Below, in pieces: positions 1 to 7,666 of a stretch of 37,203 bases of DNA. The position numbers and the translations under genes were made by a program. Source of the stretch: an uncultured Lachnospiraceae bacterium (GTDB taxonomy: Bacteria > Bacillota > Clostridia > Lachnospirales > Lachnospiraceae). Position 1 is the stretch's first letter, and each line of letters begins with the position of its first letter. Where the stretch lies: NCBI GenBank assembly GCA_944381745.1, contig CALWMI010000027.1, positions 1-37,203 on the forward strand. The letters run 5' to 3'. The notes beneath the pieces were generated by a model. That model searched no databases, was not told the origin of the DNA, and saw nothing but the letters and a program-made list of their open reading frames with translations.

Positions 1-13
1 AGTACTATAACAG

Positions 14-51
14 AAAAAATCCCCCGAAAGACTAATATCTTCCGGAGGATT
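14..51 (-). terminator. Intrinsic terminator of the DUF503 gene
   Basis: Read on the minus strand, a roughly 14-bp stem (AATCCTCCGGAAGA pairing with TCTTTCGGGGGATT, two G-U wobbles) closes a short loop and is followed at once by a run of six T. It begins 30 bases past the stop of the DUF503 gene at 82 and is the only plausible terminator there. Confidence 0.85.
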
Positions 52-81
52 TCACCCTGTTTATCCACATACTTACTTTTC

Positions 82-363
82 CTATCTAATCTCCCGCTCC
101 ACGGAGACAATCTCCGCCTCCGTACTGCTCTCCACGAAAGCCAGGATATCATCCATCATGCTGTCTGCCTGAGCGGCATGAGCCATTATGGCCGCCACTC
201 CGATCACAATCGTCTGGTGGATGTCCTGCTCGTCCGTTTCAGCTGCAGATACGGCATACCGGCTTCTTATCTTTCCCAGAAGGCTTTTTACCACCATTCT
301 CTTTTCCTTTAAGGAATGAACCCATGGTGCGTAAAGCCTAAGTTCCATCACGGCAATTTTCAA
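82..363 (-). CDS. DUF503 family protein (YlxP-like)
   Basis: A 93-residue protein with the DUF503 signature: a hydrophobic first strand, then HSLKEKRMVVKSLLGKIRSR and a later TDEQDIHQTIVIGVA segment. The family is small, widespread in Firmicutes and of unclear function. I place the start at the TTG at 363, because AGGAAGGGG stands six bases before it and the protein then opens LKIAVMEL as relatives do. An ATG at 396 in the same frame would add eleven residues of weak match. The gene has its own terminator downstream. The family call is firm and the start is probable. Confidence 0.85.
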   Translation of the reverse strand: MKIAVMELRLYAPWVHSLKEKRMVVKSLLGKIRSRYAVSAAETDEQDIHQTIVIGVAAIMAHAAQADSMMDDILAFVESSTEAEIVSVEREIR

Positions 364-411
364 GTTATTCCCCTTCCTTAATATATATGGCTTCATAAAG
401 ACCCGGATTTT

Positions 412-543
412 CTATCTGTTCCTCGGTTTCTGATGCGCTGCATGATTTTGGTGGTTCTTAACTTTATCTCTATATGGAAATTTTCTGTCCTTCCACTTTT
501 CCAGTTCTTCCCTGAGATCCCTAAAACAATATTCATGCGACAT
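412..543 (-). CDS. Tiny ORF, 43 aa, unknown
   Basis: An ATG at 543 preceded by GGAAGTTATT opens a 43-codon frame, highly charged and basic (MSHEYCFRDLREELEKWKDR at the start). It lies 29 bases after the 58-aa ORF at 573-749, on the same strand but in another frame, in AT-rich DNA. I do not recognise it. It could be a real small protein or the remains of a longer gene. The dense Lys/Arg/Glu content is protein-like but the length gives little statistical support. Confidence 0.3.
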   Translation of the reverse strand: MSHEYCFRDLREELEKWKDRKFPYRDKVKNHQNHAAHQKPRNR

Positions 544-572
544 AATAACTTCCAATGGCGATTTACAGTCTG

Positions 573-749
573 TTATGGCTTACGTCCCTTCTTTTTCAAA
601 TCAGAATCCACCGTCAATATGATCTTACTTCGTCCTGTCAACACCTCTTGATTGTACTGGAAGAGAATAATATCCTTCAGTGCTTCTTCCGTCGAAACAG
701 TTCTGACTATACGTTTCTGAATCTTCTCTATATTTAATCTATTTTCCAT
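573..749 (-). CDS. Small ORF, 58 aa, unknown
   Basis: An ATG at 749 follows a textbook ribosome site (AAAGGAG, five bases before the start). The frame gives 58 residues beginning MENRLNIEKIQKRIVRTVST and ending in a lysine-rich tail. It has no cysteines, no membrane segment and no family I know. It sits 55 bases after the short HicB-like gene and is probably co-transcribed with it, so a regulatory or antitoxin-related role is possible, but that is only from position. Confidence 0.5.
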   Translation of the reverse strand: MENRLNIEKIQKRIVRTVSTEEALKDIILFQYNQEVLTGRSKIILTVDSDLKKKGRKP

Positions 750-804
750 AGCAACTCCTTTACCCTTTATCTTCTGGTTTTAGGGCATATTTTTTACATG
801 CCGA

Positions 805-1020
805 TCATCTTTCAATATTTGACGATACAACTGCCAAAGACTCCGCATTCTTACAAAATTCCAAATAGTCATCCACCGCAGCGTAAAAGTCATTAAGAAG
901 CTCTTTCTCATTTTCTCCCTCATAAGAGATCAAGGAACGGACTCCCATAACCTTACCATAAAAAATCCCGTCTTCTTCTGAAAACTCAACGCTGCCCACA
1001 TATCCTTTATACTGAATCAT
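805..1020 (-). CDS. HicB-like antitoxin domain protein, short form
   Basis: 71 residues matching the N-terminal HicB fold: IQYKGYVGSVEFSEEDGIF, then a GKVMGVRSLISYEG strand pair and the helix FYAAVDDYLEFCK. HicB proteins neutralise the HicA mRNA interferase and usually carry a C-terminal DNA-binding ribbon-helix-helix or HTH. Here the protein ends about 13 residues after YLEFCK, so that domain is absent. No HicA gene is visible upstream, only a short open frame of about 25 codons. I chose the ATG at 1020 because AAGGTGGGG directly precedes it; an ATG at 1047 is in the same frame. It may be a solitary or decayed antitoxin. Confidence 0.7.
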   Translation of the reverse strand: MIQYKGYVGSVEFSEEDGIFYGKVMGVRSLISYEGENEKELLNDFYAAVDDYLEFCKNAESLAVVSSNIER

Positions 1021-1092
1021 ATTCCCCACCTTATAATCTGCCTTCATCCTTTATCCGATCTTATCTGCGGCTGTCTCCTTGAGATAGTCTTT

Positions 1093-1098
1093 ATTATA
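1093..1098 (-). promoter_or_regulatory. Possible -10 box upstream of the HicB-like gene
   Basis: A perfect TATAAT on the minus strand lies 73 bases before the HicB-like start. No good -35 hexamer is seen 17 bases upstream, so this is a weak call. Confidence 0.3.
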
Positions 1099-1156
1099 CA
1101 CCCAGAAAATATTTTTGTGCTGAACCTGCACGTCACTTTAGACGGATTTTTTCCAT

Positions 1157-1195
1157 AAAAAGAACCAGACCATTCACAAACTGCGAACAGCCCGG
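1157..1195 (-). terminator. Intrinsic terminator after the flavoprotein gene
   Basis: Minus strand: CCGGGCTGTTCGCA pairs over all 14 positions (Watson-Crick or G-U) with TGTGAATGGTCTGG across a three-base loop, followed by TTCTTTTT. It ends the long minus-strand run whose last gene stops at 1306. The 110 bases between 1196 and 1305 are AT-rich and show no other feature. Confidence 0.8.
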
Positions 1196-1305
1196 CCCTT
1201 TATACCCAAAACATAGTTCCGATATAAATGTTAAAAATCTAGTTTTCCGACTCGTATAATTCCCTTTAAATATCTTAAATTCCCTTATAAATGTAAATGA
1301 ACGCT

Positions 1306-2562
1306 TCACCCCGCCGCCCCTTTTCCTGCCGCGCGCCCGGTAGCCCAGGCGATCTGCAGGTTGAAGCCGCCGGTCAGCGCGTCCACATCCAGCACCTCCC
1401 CGGCAAAGTACAGCCCCTCCACATATTTGGAGCCCATATCCTTCGGGCGGATGCCCTTGATGTCCACGCCTCCCTTGGTGATGATGGCCTCCTGGAACCC
1501 CCGGGTGCCGGTGAGGGTGAGAGGCAGCCCCTTCAGAAGCTTGGACAGCTGCTCCCTCTCCTGCCTGGTAACGCTGTTCACCGGCGTGTCGGGACGGATG
1601 CCGGACAGCCGCACCATCACCGGGATCAGTTTAGCATGCAGAAGGCTGTCCAGGCTGTTCTTGAACATGCGGTTCTTGTTCTCGCCGAAATCCCGCAGGA
1701 GCCTGGCATCCAGCTGCTCCTCCGACAGGGCGGGTTTCAAGTCGATTAAGAGACGCAGCCCTTCCTGGGGAATCCGCCCGGACAGGAAGCTGCTGGCACT
1801 CAGCATCAGCGGGCCGCTGACGCCGAAATGGGTGAACAGCATCTCCCCGAAGCCCTGGTACCAATCCTTGCCCCGGATGCCTGTCCCGTGCTCCTCCCGC
1901 TCTCCAATCCGCACCGACACATTGCGCAGGGAGAGGCCCATCAGCTCCTTCACCCAGGCTTCCTCTGCCGTCAGGGGCACCAGCGAGGGAAGGGGCTTTG
2001 CCACAGCATGTCCCCACTCCTTCGCGAAGCGGTAGCCGTCCCCGGTGGAGCCGGTCTGGGGGTAGGAGCACCCGCCGGTGGCTATGACCACCGCGTCTGC
2101 CTCCAGCAGCCCTTCCCCCTTCACCACTACGCCAGTCACACGGCCGTCTGAGGCGCCGACCCCTGCCGCCTCCGTATGGAGGCGCACCTGGACGCCCAGG
2201 CTTGCCAGCTTCCGCTCCAGCGTGCGGATGACGTCCGAGGAATGGTCAGAGGAGGGAAACACCCTCCCTCCCCGCTCGGTCTTGAGGGACAGCCCCTCCC
2301 GCTCGAAAAAGTCCATCACATCCGCGCTGGAGCATGCGCCGAAAGCGCTGTAGAGAAATTTCCGGTTCGTGCACACATTCTGCAGCAGCGTCTGCACATC
2401 GCAGTCGTTGGTTAAGTTGCACCGCCCCTTGCCGGTGATGAACAGCTTCTTGCCCAGCTTCTCATTCTTCTCCAGGAGGAGGACAGGGCAGCCTTCCTCC
2501 GCCGCTGCGATTGCCGCGGCCATCCCTGCGGCTCCTCCCCCAATGACAATCACCCTTCTCAT
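1306..2562 (-). CDS. BaiN/YhiN-type NAD(P)/FAD-dependent oxidoreductase
   Basis: 418 residues, normal for the HI0933-like flavoprotein family. The N-terminus holds the dinucleotide-binding loop VIVIGGGAAGMAAAIAAA, then GKKLFITGKGRCNLTN, a family hallmark. The middle has VVIATGGCSYPQTGSTGDGY, and the C-terminus closes with GLYFAGEVLDVDALTGGFNLQ, the second FAD-contact block. Substrates are largely unassigned; BaiN was proposed to act on bile-acid intermediates in one Clostridium, but nothing here supports that role specifically. The start overlaps the stop of the RpiR-type gene by four bases (ATGA), so the two are translationally coupled. Confidence 0.9.
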   Translation of the reverse strand: MRRVIVIGGGAAGMAAAIAAAEEGCPVLLLEKNEKLGKKLFITGKGRCNLTNDCDVQTLLQNVCTNRKFLYSAFGACSSADVMDFFEREGLSLKTERGGRVFPSSDHSSDVIRTLERKLASLGVQVRLHTEAAGVGASDGRVTGVVVKGEGLLEADAVVIATGGCSYPQTGSTGDGYRFAKEWGHAVAKPLPSLVPLTAEEAWVKELMGLSLRNVSVRIGEREEHGTGIRGKDWYQGFGEMLFTHFGVSGPLMLSASSFLSGRIPQEGLRLLIDLKPALSEEQLDARLLRDFGENKNRMFKNSLDSLLHAKLIPVMVRLSGIRPDTPVNSVTRQEREQLSKLLKGLPLTLTGTRGFQEAIITKGGVDIKGIRPKDMGSKYVEGLYFAGEVLDVDALTGGFNLQIAWATGRAAGKGAAG

Positions 2563-3497
2563 TCTTCCGTCTCCGTTCTCTCTCTCTGCGCTTTCCCGAA
2601 GCCATAGCGGACGCTGTCCTCCATGGGGTCGATCTCATCGTGGTTGTACACCTGGTACTCATCCCAGATCTGCTCCAGGTCCGTCAGCCTTTTTACCACC
2701 TGATCCTGTTTCTTCATGCACAGCGCCACCAGGAGGGCGTTGATCACGGAGAGAGGCGCCACCAGGGAATCCACAATGGCGGCCATGTCGCTCTTGGCGA
2801 TCAGGTTGCAGGAGGAATACAGGTTCATCGGGGAGTGGATGCTGTCCGTCAGCGTGATCACCTTGGCATTGCGGTTGTTGGCAAACTCGATCGCCTTCAG
2901 CGTACGCATGGAATAACGTGGAAAGCTGATGCCGATAATCACATCCTCCGGCCCGATGTGGATCATCTGCTCAAAAATCTCGCTGATGTTGTTCGTCTGG
3001 ATGCAGTGCACCTGATCCAAGATCAAATTCAGGTAAAAGCCCAGGAAGCTGGCCAGGGGCGCGCAGCTGCGGATGCCGATAATGTAGACGCTTCTGGCGT
3101 TCAGGATCGTATCCACAGCCAGGCGGAACGCGGCGTAATCCACATGCTCCGCCGTATCCTTGATCTTCTCCATGTCCGCCTGCAGCACCGCCTCCAGTAT
3201 CTCCGTGTCGTGGATTCTGCCGTAGGTCACCTCCATCCGCTGGATGGAGTTCAGCTTATTTCTGACCATCTCCTCCAGGGCCTGCTGGAACTGGGGGTAT
3301 CCCTTATACCCAAGCCAAATGGCAAAGCGCACCACCGTGGATTCGCTGACGCCCACCACCTCTCCAAGCTTTGCCGCAGTGAGAAACGCCGCCTTGTCAT
3401 AGTTGTCGGTAATATAGGCGGAAAGACGCCTCTGCCCCTTGCTCATACGGATGTAGTTCTTGTTGATCCGGTTCATCAAATCGCTGGTATTTCCCAT
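2559..3497 (-). CDS. MurR/RpiR family transcriptional regulator
   Basis: 312 residues. The first 80 form the RpiR helix-turn-helix domain (LSAYITDNYDKAAFLTAAKL then VGVSESTVVRFAIWLGYKGY). Residues about 130-270 form a SIS sugar-phosphate-binding domain, with VYIIGIRSCAPLASFLGFYL and DVIIGISFPRYSMRTLKAIEFA. Such proteins sense phosphosugars or amino-sugar derivatives and control their catabolism. I use the ATG at 3497, which has AGGAGAGGG five bases upstream and gives the usual N-terminus; a longer frame to 3611 overlaps the dacF-type gene and is unlikely. It is co-transcribed with the flavoprotein gene, so its ligand is not obvious from context. Confidence 0.92.
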   Translation of the reverse strand: MGNTSDLMNRINKNYIRMSKGQRRLSAYITDNYDKAAFLTAAKLGEVVGVSESTVVRFAIWLGYKGYPQFQQALEEMVRNKLNSIQRMEVTYGRIHDTEILEAVLQADMEKIKDTAEHVDYAAFRLAVDTILNARSVYIIGIRSCAPLASFLGFYLNLILDQVHCIQTNNISEIFEQMIHIGPEDVIIGISFPRYSMRTLKAIEFANNRNAKVITLTDSIHSPMNLYSSCNLIAKSDMAAIVDSLVAPLSVINALLVALCMKKQDQVVKRLTDLEQIWDEYQVYNHDEIDPMEDSVRYGFGKAQRERTETEE

Positions 3498-3517
3498 GGT
3501 ATCCCTCTCCTGCCAAT

Positions 3518-3544
3518 GCCGGGCGGCAAGTGCCTGCGCCCGGC
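3518..3544. terminator. Strong hairpin in the RpiR-gene leader; plus-strand terminator
   Basis: GCCGGGC pairs with GCCCGGC around an inner GGC/GCC helix. On the minus strand it forms a stem-loop in the untranslated leader of the RpiR gene, between the predicted transcription start and the ribosome site. On the plus strand the same hairpin is followed by CTTTTTTTCG, which is a proper intrinsic terminator facing antisense transcription. Confidence 0.6.
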
Positions 3545-3561
3545 CTTTTTTTCGTAAAAAC

Positions 3562-3590
3562 AGTATAGCACATTCCCTTTTCTCACACAA
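3562..3590 (-). promoter_or_regulatory. Promoter of the RpiR-flavoprotein pair
   Basis: Minus strand: TTGTGT (3585-3590), 17-base spacer, TATACT (3562-3567), with TG one base before the -10 box (extended -10). The -35 box overlaps the stop codon of the upstream carboxypeptidase gene. The predicted start point near 3555 gives a leader of about 58 bases containing the hairpin. Confidence 0.65.
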
Positions 3591-5043
3591 CCGGCACATA
3601 CCGGCCCACAAGCTTCCCCAGGCACCAGGCGAAGGTGAGCTTGGGCACGTCCTCCTTCACCGTCACCGGATACTGGGCGATCTCCCAGTCCCCCAGCCGG
3701 TACCGGATCTCCCCCGCCTTCTCCCCTGCCTGCACCGGGGCTTTCAGCGCGGGGACGCCCTCGTAGGACACCTGCACCTCCTCCCCCTCCTTCAGCAGCA
3801 CCTGCAGGCTGCGCCCGCCGGGGGGCAGCTCCAAATCTGCATAGGCCGTGTCGGTGCGGATGCCGCTTGCAGGTACGCCTCCGTCCACCCGCACCGGGTT
3901 CAGGACCAGATCAGAGCGGTATACCTCCCGGTATTCATAGTTTTCCAGCCCATATTCCATCAGCGCCCTGGTATCCGTCCACTTGTAGTTTTTGTTGTTC
4001 GGCCAGCCGCAGGCCAGGAGGGAGACGATGAACGTTCGCTCTCCCTGCCGCAGGGCTCCCACATAGCAATATCCTGCCTTTGCGGTGAAGCCGGTCTTGC
4101 CGGTGAGCGCCCCCTCCATCATGTCCAGGAAGGCATTGTGGTTGGTGCAGGAATAGCTCTTTTTCCCGTCCAAATCCTGGAAACTGTAGGAGGGCGTGCG
4201 GGTGATGCTCAAGAATTCCTCCTTCTTCGGCGATTCCATCATGCAGTAGCGCAGGATCAGGGCCAGCTCCCCCGCTGTGGTGGAGTGGATCTTCTTCTCC
4301 CCGCCCTCCTCCCTCTCCGCATCCAGGCCGTTGGGCGTGAGAAAACAGGTGCTGGTGCAGCCAATCTCCTCCGCCTTCTCGTTCATCCTGTCCAGGAAGG
4401 CTTCCACCGCCTCCTCCGGCTGCGGCTCTTCCGCAGCGCCTGTCTGGCCGGATTTTCCTGCGTCCGCCTGGCCGCCTGTCTGGCCCTCTCCCTGGCCGTC
4501 TGTCTGGCCGTCTTCCTGGCCATCTATCCGGCTGTCTCCCTGGCCCGCCAGCTGGCTATCCTCCAGGATGCGGCGTCCCACGTGCTCCGCAATGCACACC
4601 GCCGTGTCGTTGTGGGATTCCAGCATCAGGGAATAGTAGAGATCCCCCAGCCGGAACCGCTGGCCCTCCTGCATCCCCAGGCGCACCTTGGGCTGGGAGG
4701 CCGCGTAGGAGGACACCGTGGCCGTCTCCTGTCCGTCCGCATATTCCAGCGCCACGATCAGCGTCATGATCTTGGTCGTGCTGGCCATGGGCATCGGTCT
4801 GTCCGCTTCCTTCCCATAAAGAATACGCCCGGAGCCGGCGTCCATCAGAACCGCCGACTGGGCGTACAATGGTATCTCCTCTTGTCCTGCCCCGGCGCTC
4901 CCGGAGACGGACAAGCTCTCTTCCCTGTTCTCCCGTATGGAAAGCCCTCCCGCCGCCAGCGCCAGTGCGGCAGCCGACAGCAGGAGAACCCTTCTCTGCC
5001 TTAAGAACCATCTCTTCAACAATCTTGAGCCCCATATTTCCAA
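3583..5043 (-). CDS. dacF: D-alanyl-D-alanine carboxypeptidase (DacF/PBP5 type)
   Basis: A low-molecular-mass penicillin-binding protein that trims the terminal D-Ala from peptidoglycan stem peptides outside the membrane. All three active-site motifs are present: SxxK at residues 88-91 (STTK), S-H-N at 143-145 (usually SGN) and KTG at 315-317. A basic stretch and hydrophobic segment (about 11-33) form the signal or anchor. Residues about 164-206 are a Gly/Gln/Asp-rich insertion that breaks the fold between motifs 2 and 3 and is repetitive at DNA level. The C-terminus ends KLVGRYVPVV. The start is uncertain: TTG at 5043 gives 486 residues with only a weak ribosome site, and TTG codons eight or nine residues later are alternatives. 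Confidence 0.9.
   Translation of the reverse strand: MEIWGSRLLKRWFLRQRRVLLLSAAALALAAGGLSIRENREESLSVSGSAGAGQEEIPLYAQSAVLMDAGSGRILYGKEADRPMPMASTTKIMTLIVALEYADGQETATVSSYAASQPKVRLGMQEGQRFRLGDLYYSLMLESHNDTAVCIAEHVGRRILEDSQLAGQGDSRIDGQEDGQTDGQGEGQTGGQADAGKSGQTGAAEEPQPEEAVEAFLDRMNEKAEEIGCTSTCFLTPNGLDAEREEGGEKKIHSTTAGELALILRYCMMESPKKEEFLSITRTPSYSFQDLDGKKSYSCTNHNAFLDMMEGALTGKTGFTAKAGYCYVGALRQGERTFIVSLLACGWPNNKNYKWTDTRALMEYGLENYEYREVYRSDLVLNPVRVDGGVPASGIRTDTAYADLELPPGGRSLQVLLKEGEEVQVSYEGVPALKAPVQAGEKAGEIRYRLGDWEIAQYPVTVKEDVPKLTFAWCLGKLVGRYVPVV
4435..4555. repeat. In-frame low-complexity repeat in dacF
   Basis: Imperfect short repeats built around CTGGCC(G/A)TCT, often about 12 bases apart, encode an Asp/Gly/Gln-rich tract such as DGQEDGQTDGQGEGQTGGQ. 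The reading frame stays open throughout. Confidence 0.7.
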
Positions 5044-5097
5044 TTCTCACTACACCATATGGCTCTGCCGGCAAAATCATTCCTGTCTCTTGGCTTG

Positions 5098-6378
5098 TCA
5101 GATGGCCTGCAGGGCCTGCTCCAGGTCGTCGATGATATCCTGGGGATTCTCGATGCCCACGGAGAACCTGATCAGTCCCGGGGACACCCCTGCCTCCGCC
5201 AGCTGCTCGTCGTTCATCTGACGGTGCGTATGGCTGGCCGGATGGAGCACGCAGGTCCTGGCGTCCGCCACATGGGTGACAATCTGCGCCAGCTTCAGGG
5301 AATCCATGAAGCGCACTGCGGCCTCTCTGCCGCCCTTCACCTCGAAGGAAATGACGCCGCAGGTGCCGTTCGGCATATATTTCTGCGCCAGGGCATAGTA
5401 CTTATCCCCCGGAAGGCCTGCATAGTTGATGGAGGCGATCTTCTCGTGGGCGTTCAGATACTCCGCCACCTTCTGGGCGTTGCTGCAGTGCTTCTCCACC
5501 CGCAGCGGCAGCGTCTCAAGCCCCACGTTCAGCAGGAACGCGTTCATCGGGGATGGGATGGAGCCCAGATCCCGCATGAGCTGGGACGTGGCCTTCGTGA
5601 TGTAGGCAGCCTTGCCGAATTTCTTCGTGTAGGTGATGCCGTGGTAGGACTCATCCGGCTGGGTCAGTCCGGGATATTTGTCCGCGTGGGCCTCCCAGTC
5701 AAAGTTTCCGCTGTCCACGATGCAGCCTCCCACCGCCATCGCATGCCCGTCCATATATTTCGTTGTGGAGTGGGTCACAATGTCTGCCCCGTACTGGAAC
5801 GGACGGCAGTTCACCGGGGTGGGGAAGGTGTTGTCCACGATCAGCGGCACGTTGTGGCTGTGGGCCAGCTTGGCAAATTTCTCAAAGTCCAGGATGACCA
5901 GCGCCGGGTTGGCGATGGACTCCGCCACAACCGCCTTCGTGTTGGGGCGCATAGCTTTGGAGAGCGTCTCCAGATCGTCGTCCGGATTGACGAACGTGCA
6001 GTCGATCCCCATCTTCTTCAGGGTGACGCCCAGCAGGTTGAAGGTTCCCCCGTACACGGTGGAGGAGCACACCACATGGTCGCCCGCCTCGCAGATGTTG
6101 AATACCGCGTAAAAATTGGCAGCCTGCCCTGAGGAGGTAAGCATCGCAGCCACGCCGCCCTCCATCTCGCATATCTTCTGCGCCACCGCGTCGTTGGTGG
6201 GGTTCTGGAGCCTTGTGTAAAAGTATCCGTTGTCCTCCAGGTCAAACAGCCTTCCCATCTGCTCCACCGTGTCATACTTGAAAGTTGTGCTCTGGTAGAT
6301 AGGCAGAACCCTTGGCTCTCCCTTCTTCGGCTTCCAGCCCGACTGCACACAAATGGTATCCAATCTGTAATCTGACAT
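5098..6378 (-). CDS. metY: O-acetylhomoserine aminocarboxypropyltransferase (MetY)
   Basis: 426 residues, the usual length. It is a PLP enzyme of the Cys/Met metabolism family that joins sulfide (or methanethiol) to O-acetyl-homoserine, giving homocysteine (or methionine). Landmarks are the opening block (DTICVQSGW, then LPIYQSTTFKYDT), YTRLQNPTNDAVAQKI, and the Schiff-base lysine K207 in THSTTKYMDGHAMAVGG. The C-terminus has SHTHRQMNDEQLAEAGVSPG. Length and the GHAMAVGG stretch favour MetY over cystathionine gamma-lyase or synthase. It lies 24 bases after the M16 peptidase gene and 54 before dacF. No SAM riboswitch or T-box fits the short gap, so control must come from further upstream. Confidence 0.93.
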   Translation of the reverse strand: MSDYRLDTICVQSGWKPKKGEPRVLPIYQSTTFKYDTVEQMGRLFDLEDNGYFYTRLQNPTNDAVAQKICEMEGGVAAMLTSSGQAANFYAVFNICEAGDHVVCSSTVYGGTFNLLGVTLKKMGIDCTFVNPDDDLETLSKAMRPNTKAVVAESIANPALVILDFEKFAKLAHSHNVPLIVDNTFPTPVNCRPFQYGADIVTHSTTKYMDGHAMAVGGCIVDSGNFDWEAHADKYPGLTQPDESYHGITYTKKFGKAAYITKATSQLMRDLGSIPSPMNAFLLNVGLETLPLRVEKHCSNAQKVAEYLNAHEKIASINYAGLPGDKYYALAQKYMPNGTCGVISFEVKGGREAAVRFMDSLKLAQIVTHVADARTCVLHPASHTHRQMNDEQLAEAGVSPGLIRFSVGIENPQDIIDDLEQALQAI

Positions 6379-6402
6379 TTTTATCCATCGCCTTTCTCTA
6401 TC

Positions 6403-7626
6403 TTATATATTTCCCATCACATACAGGCTCATCTGGCCCATGTCCAGATACCTGTCCAGAAATTCCTGGATCTCCTCCGCCGTCACGGCCATCAGCCTCT
6501 CCTCCGTCTCTGCCTGGGAGATCACCCGCCCATGGGACAGCAGGGATTTTGCATATCCCTCCATCCGGGACTGGACCGTCTCATTGCCCATGATCAGCTC
6601 GGAGCGCAGCTCCCGCTTCGCCTGATAGAGTTCCCGCTCCGTCACGCCGCCGTCCCGGAAATCCCGGACGGTCTGACGGATACCCTCCAGTACCTCGTCC
6701 AGCCTGTCCGGCCCTGTCGCCCCGTAAATCTGCCACAGGCCCGCATGGCAGAAGCTGCTCCCGTAGGAGTAGACGCTGTAGGCCATGCCGGATTCCTCCC
6801 GGATGCGCTGGAACAGCCTGGAGCTTACGCTTCCCCCCAGGATACTGTTGGCCAGAGCGAACACATAGCGCTCCTCACTGGCCGAGACAATGCAGGGGAA
6901 AGCCAAATCCAGGTGAACCTGCTCGATATCCCTGCGTTTCCACACCTCGCAGGGTGTGTAGGCCGGCCTGGTGAGCTCCCTCCCGCCGCCATCCCCGGGG
7001 AAAATGCCGAAATACTTCTGGAGGTTTCCAAGCAGCTCCTCCTCAGGGAAATCCCCCACCACGCTGACAGCCATCCTGCCGCCGGTATAGTAGGCTTTGT
7101 GGAACTGCTGCAGCTGTTCCCGCGAAAAGCCCTCCACGGTCTTCTTCTTCCCCGATATGATATATCCCAGCGGATGCTTCCTCCACACCCGCTTCTGCAG
7201 CTTCTCATGTACCATGTCCTCGCAGGAGTCGTCGTACATGCGGATCTCGTCCACCACCACCTGCTTCTCTGTCTGCAGCGTCTCCTGGTCGAAGGCGGAG
7301 TGCAGCAGCATATCGCTCAGCAGCTCCATCGCCTCGTACAGCTGCCCCGCCGGGGTACGCACATAGTACGCCGTGCACTCCTTGCCGGTGTAGGCGTTCA
7401 GGTTGCCGCCCAGCATGGCTGTTATATCAGCGATCTCCTTGGCGCTGCGGCTGAAAGTCCCTTTGAACACCATGTGCTCGATCAGGTGGGACAGCCCGTT
7501 CTCCTCCCGGCTCTCATAGGCCGAGCCAACCCGCACCCACACGCCGAGGGCAGCCACGGGCGCTTGGGGACACCGCTCATAAATCACCCGTATCCCGTTC
7601 TCTAATGTTCTCTCCGTTATCCTCAT
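6403..7626 (-). CDS. M16 family zinc metallopeptidase (processing-peptidase-like)
   Basis: 407 residues, with the inverted zinc motif HxxEH at H47-E50-H51 inside GLSHLIEHMVFKGT and a downstream glutamate region (EKQVVVDEIRMYDD) for the third ligand. The second half has the inactive-domain pattern including GGSVSSRLFQRIREESGMAYSVYSY, shared with mitochondrial-processing-peptidase beta-like bacterial proteins such as B. subtilis YmxG/MlpA. It is predicted to be cytoplasmic, with no signal peptide. The ATG at 7626 lacks a clear ribosome site. The physiological substrate of these proteins is not known in most bacteria. Confidence 0.92.
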   Translation of the reverse strand: MRITERTLENGIRVIYERCPQAPVAALGVWVRVGSAYESREENGLSHLIEHMVFKGTFSRSAKEIADITAMLGGNLNAYTGKECTAYYVRTPAGQLYEAMELLSDMLLHSAFDQETLQTEKQVVVDEIRMYDDSCEDMVHEKLQKRVWRKHPLGYIISGKKKTVEGFSREQLQQFHKAYYTGGRMAVSVVGDFPEEELLGNLQKYFGIFPGDGGGRELTRPAYTPCEVWKRRDIEQVHLDLAFPCIVSASEERYVFALANSILGGSVSSRLFQRIREESGMAYSVYSYGSSFCHAGLWQIYGATGPDRLDEVLEGIRQTVRDFRDGGVTERELYQAKRELRSELIMGNETVQSRMEGYAKSLLSHGRVISQAETEERLMAVTAEEIQEFLDRYLDMGQMSLYVMGNI

Positions 7627-7666
7627 GCTGTTATCACTGTGCAGTCCCTGTCAGGCCGCATCCCCG

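Noticed and set aside
433..737. Two plus-strand frames in the left AT-rich part
   Set aside because: No ribosome sites and no protein-like pattern; the minus-strand ORFs there have better signals.
1048..1140. HicA toxin gene upstream of the HicB-like gene
   Set aside because: Only about 25 open codons with a stop before them and no HicA motif.
3460..5004. 514-codon plus-strand frame opposite dacF
   Set aside because: Low-complexity His/Leu/Pro-rich translation, no ribosome site, and the opposite strand encodes all penicillin-binding motifs.
5044..5097. Riboswitch or T-box for the methionine gene
   Set aside because: The gaps around metY are 24 and 54 bases, too short for a SAM riboswitch or T-box.
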